A DNA stretch of 64,000 bases from Oscillospiraceae bacterium (GCA_017473015.1 JAFUNP010000029.1:46616-110615); one strand, 5' to 3'; positions 42,872-51,724 are shown, numbered from the stretch's first letter. Numbers and translations are program-made. The notes: generated from the letters alone by a model not told the origin.

Positions 42872-43873
42872 CTACATCAGCTGCAGGCCTTCGCCTGCGT
42901 CGCTTTCGTCCTGAATGTCACCAACCAGCTCTTCCAGAATGTCCTCCATGGTGATAACCCCCAGTTTGCGGCGATTTTCATCACAGATAAACACCATATG
43001 CAGCTTGTTCAGACGCATTCTCTGCAGCAGCTGCGGCACTTCGGTTTTTCTGTCAAAAACATAAGGTTTGATAAGAATTTTTCTCATCAGGAAAGGTTTC
43101 TTCATTACATATCTTGTCAGGAATATATTCACAGGAAGAATACCCACGATGTTGTCCTTGCTGCCCTCATATACAGGCAAACGGGAGTGAGGCAGTGTTT
43201 TTACATATTCAGCCAGCTGATCCATAGGCATGGTGGCAGGAACAGAAACAACCTCATCTATAGGAATCATGATATCTTCGGCCAGTTTTGTGCCGAACTC
43301 CATGGCAGAGTTTACCAGGGCCTGTTTTTCAGGCTCCAGAACACCTTCATCTTCGATGGTTTCGATAATATTTATCAGGTCTTCTTCTGTCATAGCAGCG
43401 CTGTTGTCAGCTTTGAAAATACTTGAAAGAACAGCTGAAATGCCCGAAAACATAAATGAAACCGGTGTCAGCAGGCGCACAATCCACATCATGCTGAAAG
43501 AGAACAGCAGTGCGATTTCTTCGCTGCGCACCTTTGCCAGACTTTTTGGCAACATCTCTGCAAAGAGATAAACAATAATTGTGGTCAGCAATGTGCCGTA
43601 AACAACATACTGTTCGGAAAACTGCTGGATGACCAGCAAAGCAGAAAGAGAAGCACAGCTGGCGTGGAAAATGTTGTTGCCTATAAGCACTGTGGTCAGT
43701 GTTTTGTCAAAACGGTCACAAATCCACAAAGCGCGTTTGGCACGCTTGTTGCCTTTGTCTGCCAGAGTGCGCAGACGCACCCTGCTTACAGCTGTGTAGG
43801 CTGTTTCGCCGGCCGCAAAATATGCGGAACATAATAAAAAGAATAAGTACAGCAATAAACTGTCCGTGTCCAC
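42872..43873 (-). CDS. CNNM/CorC-family membrane protein (paralogue B)
   Basis: 333 residues with the same DUF21 membrane domain (AYFAAGETAYTAVSRVRLRTLADKG) and CBS pair (LRMRLNKLHMVFICDENRRKLGVITMEDILEELVGDIQDE), but it ends straight after the second CBS and lacks the CorC_HlyC domain carried by paralogue A. The two may function as a heteromer. Starts at GTG with GGAG about 11 bases upstream. Confidence 0.86.
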   Translation of the reverse strand: MDTDSLLLYLFFLLCSAYFAAGETAYTAVSRVRLRTLADKGNKRAKRALWICDRFDKTLTTVLIGNNIFHASCASLSALLVIQQFSEQYVVYGTLLTTIIVYLFAEMLPKSLAKVRSEEIALLFSFSMMWIVRLLTPVSFMFSGISAVLSSIFKADNSAAMTEEDLINIIETIEDEGVLEPEKQALVNSAMEFGTKLAEDIMIPIDEVVSVPATMPMDQLAEYVKTLPHSRLPVYEGSKDNIVGILPVNIFLTRYVMKKPFLMRKILIKPYVFDRKTEVPQLLQRMRLNKLHMVFICDENRRKLGVITMEDILEELVGDIQDESDAGEGLQLM

Positions 43874-43963
43874 GAAAATAACAACTCCTTTTTTAATAAA
43901 ACATTTACTATAATTTTACATTATTATTTTTATTATACTCAATAATCGCCACATTAGCAAGAT

Positions 43964-43998
43964 AAAAAAACCGACAGCATGCATATTACTGTCGGTTT
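43964..43998 (-). terminator. Intrinsic terminator after the PfkB kinase
   Basis: AAACCGACAG and CTGTCGGTTT pair around 11 bases; T run on the minus strand. Confidence 0.85.
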
Positions 43999-44014
43999 AT
44001 GGTATAAATTTTAA

Positions 44015-44941
44015 TTATTTTTCCACATCAAGACCCAGTTCCTGTGGCTGGAAACGAGGACATACATTTTCACTTGAAGTGATAACTGATGCTGCCAGAA
44101 TAGAGCCTATATCAATAGCATCCGGCAGGCTTTTACCGTAGGTGAGAGCGGCGGAAACACCGGCACAGAAAGCATCGCCTGCACCTGTAGTGTCTTTTAC
44201 CCGTACATTTCTGGCAGGACAAACGCCTTTTTCACCGTCTTTTGTGGCGTATACAGCGCCCTGTGCACCCATGGTAACAACCATGGAAGGGATTTTTGCA
44301 CCTTTGATTTTTCTGGCAATTATATCAGCCAGTTCAGCAGGTGTTTTTGCGCTGTAGTCATCAAGGAACAGCAGGCCCGCTTCCTCCTGATTGCATACAA
44401 AGCATGCAAATCTCTGTAAAAAGTCACGGCGTTCGGCAGCGATACTCATATTGGAAACCACACCGTAAGCACGAACATTGTATTTTTCACACAGGTCCAG
44501 AGTCCGTTTCACAATTTCTTTTTCCAGGTCAACTTCCATTACAACGCTGTCTGCCTTGGAAAAAATTTCATCACCGTGCTCAGCCAGAACTTCCAGCAGA
44601 GGCATCATATCAGGTCGCACAGAAATAGAGCCAGCTACATCACCGTTGGAATCAAAAACAGCCAGCCATGTGCCCATGCCTTCGTGACGGCGCAGCATAT
44701 ATTTTGTGTTTACTTTATGGTCGTTCAGTTTTTCGATAACATCTTTACCCAAAGGTGTATCATCAACTATGCCCAGAAATGTGGGGCGCAGTTCCATATT
44801 TGCTATGTCTTCTACTACATTTCGGGCAACACCGCCGTGGATATATTCAATACGGCCCACATTACGGCCTGTAGGAATATAAGCATCATTAGGAAAACCT
44901 TTGATATCCACAAATGTGGCGCCCATTACTACTATATTCAT
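44015..44941 (-). CDS. PfkB-family carbohydrate/nucleoside kinase
   Basis: 308-residue ribokinase-fold kinase. The N-terminal signature region is IHGGVARNVVEDIANMELRPTFLGIVDDTPLG and the anion-hole/catalytic motif VKDTTGAGDAFCAGVSAAL carries the catalytic Asp. The IHGGVARNVVE form, rather than GGAxxN, resembles pseudouridine or adenosine kinase-like members, but substrate cannot be fixed. Single-gene unit with an extended -10 (TGATATAAT on the minus strand) upstream. Confidence 0.85.
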   Translation of the reverse strand: MNIVVMGATFVDIKGFPNDAYIPTGRNVGRIEYIHGGVARNVVEDIANMELRPTFLGIVDDTPLGKDVIEKLNDHKVNTKYMLRRHEGMGTWLAVFDSNGDVAGSISVRPDMMPLLEVLAEHGDEIFSKADSVVMEVDLEKEIVKRTLDLCEKYNVRAYGVVSNMSIAAERRDFLQRFACFVCNQEEAGLLFLDDYSAKTPAELADIIARKIKGAKIPSMVVTMGAQGAVYATKDGEKGVCPARNVRVKDTTGAGDAFCAGVSAALTYGKSLPDAIDIGSILAASVITSSENVCPRFQPQELGLDVEK

Positions 44942-45105
44942 AACGCTTTCTCCTGTAATTGTCGCATTTTGTAGTATTATATCACATTTTGTGGGATTAT
45001 AACAGATATTTTACAAATTTTGTAAGTTTAATTGTGTTTGATTAAAAATTCCACCGCTGCAGCAACGGATTGGATAATTCCAATTAAAGGCTTTCTGCAT
45101 TTGAT

Positions 45106-45756
45106 TTAACCAAAAGTGGCACCACTGTCTGTACATTCTATCTGAAGGTGATAAGGCTGTGGTGTACAGGAAACTATCTCCTCCGGATACAGCTTTATAA
45201 ACATTGAAACTCTCTCTGTCCTGAAATATTCTTTCACTGTAGTGTCATATTTAAAAAACATACCCGGAAGAAAGTCAGATATATTCTTTGTCTTTTTATC
45301 GTGCTCTGCCTGATAGCGTCCATGCCCCCAGAGAACAGCTATATCTTTATCACTGTCATTGATTGTACCGGTCGAGGTGTAAACCTGCCGGCTGAATGGC
45401 ATCCACTGTATATTTTCACCGCCGCCACAAAAACTTACATCCTTTATACATTCTACCGCATAGCCGGAATATTTTTCGTCGCGGATATTGGGATACTGAC
45501 CGGGGTAATATTTTATGCCTATCAGCGCTGTCATTGTCAGATTATAAAAAGGGGAGGTTTCGCTTTCGGCAGTGGCAGTAACCCTGTACCAGTCTGTGTC
45601 ATCACCAGCAATGTCAGTGGTTTCATCAGCCTTCTCCACCACAATCTGCTGGCTGTCAAAAACAACTTCTGTGCTTTCTGGATGCCATTTTTCATCTTTT
45701 GCACAACCAGTGAAACAGATTATCATCAGTATTATTGCAGTAATCAGTTTTTTCAC
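45106..45756 (-). CDS. Lipoprotein of unknown function
   Basis: 216-residue secreted lipoprotein: signal peptide MKKLITAIILMIICFTGC with lipobox cysteine at 18, then a mostly beta domain (YRVTATAESETSPFYNLTMTALIGIKYYP) ending in a region with two further cysteines. Starts at GTG and overlaps the stop of the upstream regulator gene by four bases, so it is translationally coupled to it. I recognise no family. Confidence 0.72.
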   Translation of the reverse strand: MKKLITAIILMIICFTGCAKDEKWHPESTEVVFDSQQIVVEKADETTDIAGDDTDWYRVTATAESETSPFYNLTMTALIGIKYYPGQYPNIRDEKYSGYAVECIKDVSFCGGGENIQWMPFSRQVYTSTGTINDSDKDIAVLWGHGRYQAEHDKKTKNISDFLPGMFFKYDTTVKEYFRTERVSMFIKLYPEEIVSCTPQPYHLQIECTDSGATFG

Positions 45757-46319
45757 TGTGTATCACCGCCATTTTCAGAATTGATAATCATTTCTGCAGT
45801 GTTTCTGTATTTTTCAGTTTTCTTTTTAATATGCTTTGCCAGAATAAAGCCGCCTGCCGTACCAGCCAGCGAAAGCCGCATATACATCAGCAGTATATAT
45901 GTCATTGTGTTTGGAACACCTGAAGCAAACATATCAGAAAATGTTTTTTTAATACTTAAAAATGTAATGGTGTAGCCTGTAAGGCAATAAAGCGAAACGG
46001 CTGACAATAAATACCCCGCAATATATCCGTACTTTTTGACAAAAGATATAAATGCTTCTATATATTCATTTTTTCCGCTGTTTTCTCTGGGAATTTTGCT
46101 GCCACTGATAATTGGATTATCAATATTTTCATCCAGCAGATAATCAAATGACACATCAAAAATATTTTTTATCTTTATGATGTTCTCTGTCTCCGGCAAG
46201 GATATATCAAGCTCCCAGCGGGACACGGCCTGACGGGACACACTCAGCCGGTCTGCCAGTTTTTCCTGGGACATTCCCTTCTCTTTGCGCAGGTTCTGCA
46301 GCTTCTGTCCGAATGTCAT
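45753..46319 (-). CDS. Xre-family regulator with C-terminal membrane helices
   Basis: 188 residues. The N-terminal helix-turn-helix (residues 1-66) is MTFGQKLQNLRKEKGMSQEKLADRLSVSRQAVSRWE, and a linker is followed by two hydrophobic segments (GYIAGYLLSAVSLYCLTGYTITFL and TYILLMYMRLSLAGTAGGFIL). The layout suggests a membrane-tethered transcription factor, co-encoded with a lipoprotein that may be its outside partner. Start at 46319 fixed by GAGGTGG. Confidence 0.82.
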   Translation of the reverse strand: MTFGQKLQNLRKEKGMSQEKLADRLSVSRQAVSRWELDISLPETENIIKIKNIFDVSFDYLLDENIDNPIISGSKIPRENSGKNEYIEAFISFVKKYGYIAGYLLSAVSLYCLTGYTITFLSIKKTFSDMFASGVPNTMTYILLMYMRLSLAGTAGGFILAKHIKKKTEKYRNTAEMIINSENGGDTQ

Positions 46320-46415
46320 ATTACCACCTCTTTTATCTGAATAGTAACATAAAAAAGCGGATTTTGCCACCAAACCGGTGTGGAAAATCCGCAATTACAG
46401 ATTGCGACGGCATTT

Positions 46416-47135
46416 TTACAGTATAAAACCACCGTCTACGATTAAATTCTGCCCTGTGATAAAAGAGGCATCGTCGCTGATAAGGAATTTTACAGCTTTT
46501 GCCACATCGTCGGTTGTGCCAATTCTGCCCAAAGGTGTTTCGTCAGCCAACGCCTGCAAATCATCAGCTGAATAGCAATCCAGCATGGGTGTTTTTATAA
46601 CGCCGGGACTGATACAGTTTACACGGATGCCTGACGGGGCCAGCTCCTTTGCCATAGCTTTGGTAAAGGCAATCACGCCGCCTTTTGCCGCAGAATATAC
46701 TGCCTCACAGGAGGCACCGGCCACGCCCCACACAGATGAGATATTTATAATATTGCCACAGTGTTTTTTTACCATGTGGTCTGCTGCAAATTTTGTGGAA
46801 TAGATAACGCCGTTCAGGTCAGTGTTTATAATGTTCAGTATTTCTGCTTCTGTCATATCCTGCAGCAAGCCGGTATAAGCTGTGCCGGCATTATTTACCA
46901 CAACATCTATCCTGCCGAAAACAGAAAGTACATCGGCATAAAGCTGCTGCACAGAAGTGAAAGAAGAAATATCACAGTGGAAAGCCTGTACATTGTGTAA
47001 TTCTGCACACAGCTCCTCTGCTGCACTTTTATTTTTATTGTAAGTGAGCGCCACTGCATAGCCTGCATTGCTCAACTCTTTTGCAATCCGTGCACCTATG
47101 CCGCCGGAAGCGCCGGTAATTAAAGCTGTTTTCAT
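46416..47135 (-). CDS. SDR oxidoreductase (FabG/YmfI-like)
   Basis: 239-residue classical SDR: TGASGGIG at the nucleotide site, NNAGTA, NISSVWG with catalytic serine and YSAAKGGV with the catalytic Tyr-Lys pair. LISDDASFITGQNLIVDGGF closes the fold. It could be a 3-oxoacyl-ACP reductase or the EF-P 5-aminopentanone reductase YmfI, which has the same length and opening MKTALITGASGGIG. No fab or efp genes are adjacent. Confidence 0.82.
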   Translation of the reverse strand: MKTALITGASGGIGARIAKELSNAGYAVALTYNKNKSAAEELCAELHNVQAFHCDISSFTSVQQLYADVLSVFGRIDVVVNNAGTAYTGLLQDMTEAEILNIINTDLNGVIYSTKFAADHMVKKHCGNIINISSVWGVAGASCEAVYSAAKGGVIAFTKAMAKELAPSGIRVNCISPGVIKTPMLDCYSADDLQALADETPLGRIGTTDDVAKAVKFLISDDASFITGQNLIVDGGFIL

Positions 47136-47210
47136 AAAGTTCTCCGAAAAGTGTAGTAATAAAAATATTATAAAATAAAAAATCTGTGTTGTCTACTTTA
47201 TGCAACAAAA

Positions 47211-47236
47211 AAGGGACGATATGTGCATCGTCCCTT
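47211..47236 (-). terminator. Terminator after the RarA-C-like pair
   Basis: AAGGGACGAT and ATCGTCCCTT pair around 6 bases; six T on the minus strand. Confidence 0.8.
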
Positions 47237-47250
47237 TTGGTTATATCTTT

Positions 47251-47279
47251 CGGGACGTCAAGGATGCCGTCCCCTACGC
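47251..47279. repeat. Short dispersed repeat (copy 1)
   Basis: A 28-base unit beginning GGGACG and ending CGTCCCCTACGC, able to form a small stem. A second unit of identical length and ends lies at 51725-51752. Confidence 0.5.
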
Positions 47280-47293
47280 GGATATTCAGTTAT

Positions 47294-47917
47294 TTATGCC
47301 TGCCATACATTGTATGTAAATGAACCAGGCTTTGGCTTGGTGCCGTTTTTGATTTCTTCCTTGATTACTTCTTTCAGCTGCAGACGGTATGTATCATCAT
47401 AACCTTCCATAACAGGAATAACCTTGCTGGCTTCATCCAGAAAATGAATGATATCACGGCCTTTTTCCCTGCCTTTCACTGTATGTACATCGTATGCATA
47501 GTCAGGAATTTCAGGCACATGGCCCTGCTCGAAATCTTTTATAACCAGACATTTCAGACAGTCTGTAGAGCGGTCTTTCGGCTGCTGGCACAGGAAGCGG
47601 ATGGCGTGCATAAAGAAGAACGGTCTGTCACCGTCAAAATAAGGGAATTTCTGGCGGGCAATATCCAGGTTGCGAATAACCTCAATAGTGCGTGGGTTAC
47701 CAAAGCCTATATCCTCTACAGCGATGGCGTTCAGTCTGCGCCACAGTTTGTTTTCCAGTGCTTCACTGGTGATGTACAGTTCATAAGCCATATCAATGGC
47801 GATTTCGTAATCAGCGTGACGGATAGCTTTCTGCACACCTGCAATCAGTTCGTCACAGGGCAGGCCGTTACGGCTTTTCATGCTGCCCCAAGGGTCAAAA
47901 GTATCAGTTGTAGCCAT
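47294..47917 (-). CDS. RarA/MgsA C-terminal-domain-like protein (paralogue 1)
   Basis: 207 residues with no ATPase domain. The pattern CDELIAGVQKAIRHADYEIAIDMAYELYITSEALENKLWRRLNAIAVEDIGFGNP closely follows the part of RarA/MgsA after its AAA+ domain (SAFxKSIRGSDxDAAxY, then RRLxxxAxEDIGxAxP). PDYAYDVHTVKGREKGRDIIHF corresponds to the RarA tail. The rest (KPKPGSFTYNVWQA) is specific to this pair. It starts 12 bases after the stop of its paralogue with AAGGAGG. Role unknown; possibly a tetramerising or DNA-repair accessory domain used on its own. Confidence 0.6.
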   Translation of the reverse strand: MATTDTFDPWGSMKSRNGLPCDELIAGVQKAIRHADYEIAIDMAYELYITSEALENKLWRRLNAIAVEDIGFGNPRTIEVIRNLDIARQKFPYFDGDRPFFFMHAIRFLCQQPKDRSTDCLKCLVIKDFEQGHVPEIPDYAYDVHTVKGREKGRDIIHFLDEASKVIPVMEGYDDTYRLQLKEVIKEEIKNGTKPKPGSFTYNVWQA

Positions 47918-47929
47918 AATCTTACCTCC

Positions 47930-48544
47930 TTAGTCGATTGTATATTCAAATGAGCCCGGTTTAGGCTGGATGTTGTTTTCGATTTCGTTTTTCAGTACTT
48001 CTCTGAATTTCAGGCGGTATGTATCGTCATAGCCTTCCATCAGCGGTGTAACCTGGCTGGCAACATCAATAAAGTGGATAATGTCACGGCCTTTTGCACG
48101 GCCTTTTGCAGTGTGAACATCAAAAGCGTAGTCAGGTACTTGCGGTATATAGCCCTGTTCAAACTTTTTGATAACCAAATTTTTCAGGTTATCAGTGGAG
48201 CGTTCTTTAGGCTGCATACACAGATAACGGATAGCATACACAAAGAACAGCGGTCTGTCACCGTCTGTGTATCTGAACTGCTTTCTTGCTTCGTCCAGTT
48301 TATTGATAACACAGATAGCGTAAGGATTGCCGAAGCCTATATCCTCACAGGCGATGATTGTAAGGCGGCGCCACAGCTTGTCTTCAAACTGTTCGCTGGT
48401 GATATACATTTCATAGGCGATGTTGATTGCGATTTCGTAATCAGCGCGTCTGATGGATTTCTGCAGGCCGGCCACCAGTTCGTCGCCTGGAATACCGTTG
48501 CGGCTGGTGATGCCTGCCCATGGGTCATAAGACATAAAAGCCAT
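47930..48544 (-). CDS. RarA/MgsA C-terminal-domain-like protein (paralogue 2)
   Basis: 204-residue tandem paralogue of the preceding entry. PGDELVAGLQKSIRRADYEIAINIAYEMY, KLWRRLTIIACEDIGFGNPYAI and PDYAFDVHTAKGRAKGRDIIHF are its landmarks. Start at 48544 with CGGAGGA upstream; the open frame continues to 48577 without support. The opening (SYDPWAGITSRNGIPGDEL) and ending (PKPGSFEYTID) are shared with paralogue 1 and not with RarA. Confidence 0.6.
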   Translation of the reverse strand: MAFMSYDPWAGITSRNGIPGDELVAGLQKSIRRADYEIAINIAYEMYITSEQFEDKLWRRLTIIACEDIGFGNPYAICVINKLDEARKQFRYTDGDRPLFFVYAIRYLCMQPKERSTDNLKNLVIKKFEQGYIPQVPDYAFDVHTAKGRAKGRDIIHFIDVASQVTPLMEGYDDTYRLKFREVLKNEIENNIQPKPGSFEYTID

Positions 48545-48574
48545 AAAAAATTCCTCCGTGTTTAGTGTTGTATT

Positions 48575-48606
48575 CAAAAACAGGCGGGCGTAAAAGCCCG
48601 CCCTGT
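48575..48606 (-). terminator. Intrinsic terminator after proS
   Basis: CAGGCGGGC and GCCCGCCCTG pair with one bulge; on the minus strand a T run follows. Confidence 0.85.
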
Positions 48607-48641
48607 ATTGATTTCAAGTAAATTGCAGATATGTTTTCTGA

Positions 48642-50081
48642 TTAGTAAGCTTTGCCCCAGATTACCCTGTGTTTAGCCGGCTTGCCGCAAACAGGACACA
48701 CGCCGTTCACATCATCCTGCTGACCGAATGGCATACAGCGGCTGGACAGGCCTGCCTGTTCTTTCATAGCTTCTTCACACTCGGCATCGCCGCACCACAG
48801 TGTGGAGATGAAGCCGTCTTTTGCCTGGGAGGAAGCAATGATTTCTTCCATCGTGGAGAGATATTCTGTTCTGGCTTCCAGGTTAGCTTTTGCTTTTTCG
48901 TAAATAGCTGTCTCCAGTTCTTTCAGCAGCTGTGGTACAACTGTTTCCAGCTGGTCCAGTGAAACAAATGTTTTTTCTCTGTTGTCACGGCGAACCAGAA
49001 CACACTGACCTTTTTCAATGTCTTTAGGACCGATTTCCAGACGAAGAGGCACACCCTTCATTTCGTACTGGTTGAACTTCCAGCCTGGTGAGTTGTCGCT
49101 GTCGTCCAGTTTAACTCTCCAGTTGGCAGACAGGCGTTCTTTCAGTTCATTTGCTTTTTCCAGCACACCTTCCTTATGCTGTGCAACAGGAACGATAACC
49201 AGCTGAACAGGTGCAACTGCAGGTGGCATAACCAGACCGGAATCATCACCATGGCTCATTATTAAAGCGCCGATAATACGGGTGGAAACACCCCAGCTGG
49301 TCTGGTGTGGGTATGAAATAGTATTGTTTCTGTCTGCAAATGTAACATCATAAGCACGGGCAAAACCGTCACCAAAGTAGTGGGAAGTACCACTCTGGAG
49401 AGCTTTACCGTCATGCATCATAGCTTCAATTGTGTATGTGGCTTCTGCGCCTGCAAATTTTTCACTTTCTGTTTTCTGGCCTTTGATAACCGGCATCATC
49501 AGGCTGTTTTCAGCAAAGTCAGCATAAATATCCAGCATTTTCAGTGTAAAGGCTCTGGCTTCATCAGCTGTTTCGTGGATTGTGTGACCTTCCTGCCAGA
49601 AAAACTCGCGGCCGCGCAGGAATGGACGGGTGGTTTTTTCCCATCTTACAACGCTGCACCACTGATTGTATTTCATTGGCAGCTGGCGGTATGTCTGCAG
49701 AACATGTGCCCAGTGGTCACAGAAAAGTGTTTCGGATGTAGGACGAACACACAGTCTCTCTTCCAGTTTTTCACTGCCGCCGTGTGTAACCCATGCTACC
49801 TCCGGTGCAAAACCAACCACGTGGTCTTTTTCCTTCTGCAGCAGACTTTCAGGAATAAGCATAGGCATAGCTACGTTTTCCACGCCTGCGGCTTTGAAGC
49901 GGGCATCCATAATTTTCTGAATATTTTCCCACAAAGCCTGACCGTACGGACGCATGATTGTAAAGCCTTTGATGGATGAATAATCTATAAGTTCTGCTTT
50001 TATGCAGACATCAGTAAACCACTGTGCAAAATCTTCTTCACGGGAAGTAATTTCGCTAACAAATTTTTTATCTTTTGCCAT
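48642..50081 (-). CDS. proS: Prolyl-tRNA synthetase (short, eukaryote/archaea-like type)
   Basis: 479-residue class II aminoacyl-tRNA synthetase. It is the short form without the bacterial insertion domain: [19 protein letters not shown] opening, [25 protein letters not shown] (motif 2 region), [14 protein letters not shown] and [11 protein letters not shown] (motif 3). It ends with a C-terminal zinc-binding-like domain ([33 protein letters not shown]). The start is preceded by AGAGG. Confidence 0.95.
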   Translation of the reverse strand: MAKDKKFVSEITSREEDFAQWFTDVCIKAELIDYSSIKGFTIMRPYGQALWENIQKIMDARFKAAGVENVAMPMLIPESLLQKEKDHVVGFAPEVAWVTHGGSEKLEERLCVRPTSETLFCDHWAHVLQTYRQLPMKYNQWCSVVRWEKTTRPFLRGREFFWQEGHTIHETADEARAFTLKMLDIYADFAENSLMMPVIKGQKTESEKFAGAEATYTIEAMMHDGKALQSGTSHYFGDGFARAYDVTFADRNNTISYPHQTSWGVSTRIIGALIMSHGDDSGLVMPPAVAPVQLVIVPVAQHKEGVLEKANELKERLSANWRVKLDDSDNSPGWKFNQYEMKGVPLRLEIGPKDIEKGQCVLVRRDNREKTFVSLDQLETVVPQLLKELETAIYEKAKANLEARTEYLSTMEEIIASSQAKDGFISTLWCGDAECEEAMKEQAGLSSRCMPFGQQDDVNGVCPVCGKPAKHRVIWGKAY

Positions 50082-50102
50082 TTTTAACCTCTTTTTTAAA
50101 AA

Positions 50103-50133
50103 TTTTGCCCTTATATCGCTATAAGGGGCAAAA
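50103..50133 (-). terminator. Intrinsic terminator after acpP
   Basis: TGCCCTTATAT and ATAAGGGGCA pair around a short loop, with a T run on the minus strand. Confidence 0.75.
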
Positions 50134-50141
50134 AGTTTATA

Positions 50142-50381
50142 TTACATATTTTTTTCTATAAAGTCTACTACATCTTTTACATAGATAAGGTTATCCATTG
50201 AGTCTTCCGGAAACTCAACAGAAAATTCGTCTTCGCAGCTCATAACGATATCTACCATATCCAGGCTGTCTGCTTCAAAATCGTCTCTGATGTTGGCATC
50301 CATGGATACTTCTTCTTTGTCCAGGCCCAGCTGTTCGCAGATGATGTCTACCAGTTTGCTTTCGATAGTTTCTCTATTCAT
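50142..50381 (-). CDS. acpP: Acyl carrier protein
   Basis: 79-residue acidic acyl carrier protein with the phosphopantetheine serine in FEADSLDMVDIVM. It carries fatty acyl intermediates. No fatty acid synthesis genes are adjacent; it has its own promoter (50432-50459) and terminator. AGGAG precedes the ATG. Confidence 0.93.
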   Translation of the reverse strand: MNRETIESKLVDIICEQLGLDKEEVSMDANIRDDFEADSLDMVDIVMSCEDEFSVEFPEDSMDNLIYVKDVVDFIEKNM

Positions 50382-50431
50382 AGTATTTCTCCTTTTAAGA
50401 AATTGTTTTTAATATTATATAATCAATTATT

Positions 50432-50459
50432 ATTGTACTGTTTTTGGCCTGTTTGTCAA
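50432..50459 (-). promoter_or_regulatory. Promoter of acpP
   Basis: On the minus strand TTGACA, 16 bases, TACAAT, about 50 bases before the start. Confidence 0.75.
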
Positions 50460-50465
50460 GATTTT

Positions 50466-51467
50466 TCAGTCAAAATCTATGGCCAGACTGGCAATGCCGT
50501 TCAGCTCCATGCCTGCGGTACGGCCGTTGATGTATTCATAATAACCTTGTGCAGCAATCATGGCACCATTATCACCACACAAGTCGATGGTAGGTGCGTA
50601 AAACTGTTTCCCGGCAGTTTTTTCCACAATCAGTTCTCTCAGGCGTTTATTGGCTGAAACACCGCCGGCAATGGCAACCTTGTCGTAACCGAACTCTGCT
50701 GCAGCACCTGCCAGATTGTCGCTGAGAATCTGTGCGATTTTTTCCTGGAAGGAAGCTGCCAGACTGTTTATATCTGTTTCTTCGCCTTTCATATTATTGG
50801 TGTTGAAGGTGTTGATAACAGCAGTTTTCAGGCCGGAAAAGCTTACATCGTATTTGTTTTCTGTATGAGGTGTAGGCAATTTATATTTTGTGCTATCACC
50901 TGTCAGAGCAGCTTTTGCCACTGCAGGACCTCCCGGATAACCCAGACCAAGGGTACGGCTGACTTTGTCAAAAGCTTCCCCTGCGGCATCGTCAATGGTG
51001 CGGCCGATTACACGGAATTTTGTGTAATCATCCACTGCCACGATATGGCTATGACCGCCGGAAGCCACCAGACAGATAAACGGTGGTTTCAGCTCAGGGT
51101 GTGTGAGATACAGGGCAGCAATATGACCACGGAGATGATGCACCGGCACCAGGGGTTTCCCTGATGCAAATGAAAGACCTTTGGCATAATTGAGACCAAC
51201 CAGCAGTGCGCCGATAAGACCCGGAGCGTATGTACAGGCGATGGCATCCACATCCTGTACAGTAAGGCCGGCATCATCAAAGCATTTCTGCACCACTTCG
51301 CTGATGGCGTCAATATGACGGCGTGATGCGATTTCCGGCACCACACCGCCGTAAAGGCCGTGTTCTTCCGCCTGGGAATAAATTATATTTGAAACTATTT
51401 TTCTGCCATCTTTTACGATGGAAGCTGCTGTTTCGTCGCAGCTGGATTCTATACCTAATATATACAT
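50466..51467 (-). CDS. tsaD: tRNA N6-adenosine threonylcarbamoyltransferase TsaD
   Basis: 333-residue enzyme that completes t6A37 of ANN-decoding tRNAs together with TsaB, TsaC and TsaE. GIESSCDETAASIV opens the ASKHA fold. The metal histidines are in HHLRGHIAALYL, and ASGGHSHIVAV, GEAFDKVSRTLGLGYPGGP and AGGVSANKRLRE follow. A duplicated copy of its first codons and leader lies just upstream (51634-51708). Confidence 0.95.
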   Translation of the reverse strand: MYILGIESSCDETAASIVKDGRKIVSNIIYSQAEEHGLYGGVVPEIASRRHIDAISEVVQKCFDDAGLTVQDVDAIACTYAPGLIGALLVGLNYAKGLSFASGKPLVPVHHLRGHIAALYLTHPELKPPFICLVASGGHSHIVAVDDYTKFRVIGRTIDDAAGEAFDKVSRTLGLGYPGGPAVAKAALTGDSTKYKLPTPHTENKYDVSFSGLKTAVINTFNTNNMKGEETDINSLAASFQEKIAQILSDNLAGAAAEFGYDKVAIAGGVSANKRLRELIVEKTAGKQFYAPTIDLCGDNGAMIAAQGYYEYINGRTAGMELNGIASLAIDFD

Positions 51468-51500
51468 CTGTGTTTCCTGCTTGTTTTTATATATTAATTG
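51436..51500. repeat. tsaD leader/start repeat, functional copy
   Basis: 65 bases spanning the tsaD ribosome site and first 11 codons. They match 51644-51708 at 57 of 65 positions, in direct orientation, 208 bases apart. Confidence 0.85.
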
Positions 51501-51530
51501 TCTGTTTCAATGACGCTGCTCCGAAAAACG

Positions 51531-51592
51531 GAATGAAATATAGTCGCCTTTGAAACGGGCTGAAGCCCCTTTCAAATTCTCCTTATTTCATA
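51531..51592. repeat. Nested inverted-repeat element between the two tsaD start copies
   Basis: The outer stem ATGAAATA/TATTTCAT (51533-51540 with 51584-51591) encloses TTTGAAA-C-GGGCT / AGCCC-C-TTTCAAA (51549-51561 with 51564-51576). It is followed by a GC-rich tract (51597-51640). It resembles a small palindromic repeat element; other copies are not seen in this window. Confidence 0.6.
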
Positions 51593-51633
51593 CTGTCATC
51601 CGCCTCGCTCCTCCTGCCACCGGCAGCGCTCGG

Positions 51634-51675
51634 CTACTTCCCATCGCAGCTGGATTCAATTCCTAAAATATACAT
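51634..51675 (-). pseudogene. Fossil tsaD 5' end (13-codon remnant)
   Basis: Reads MYILGIESSCDGK then TAG on the minus strand. The first 11 residues equal the TsaD start. The four base differences from the real gene in those codons are all synonymous (ATA/ATT, GGT/GGA, ATA/ATT, GAC/GAT). The leader with an AGGA ribosome site is also retained. Confidence 0.75.
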
Positions 51676-51708
51676 TCGTTTTTCCTGTTTGTTTTTATAT
51701 ATTATTTG
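51644..51708. repeat. tsaD leader/start repeat, fossil copy
   Basis: Direct repeat partner of 51436-51500 (8 mismatches in 65, no gaps). Confidence 0.85.
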
Positions 51709-51724
51709 CAAATCCTCGTCAGTC

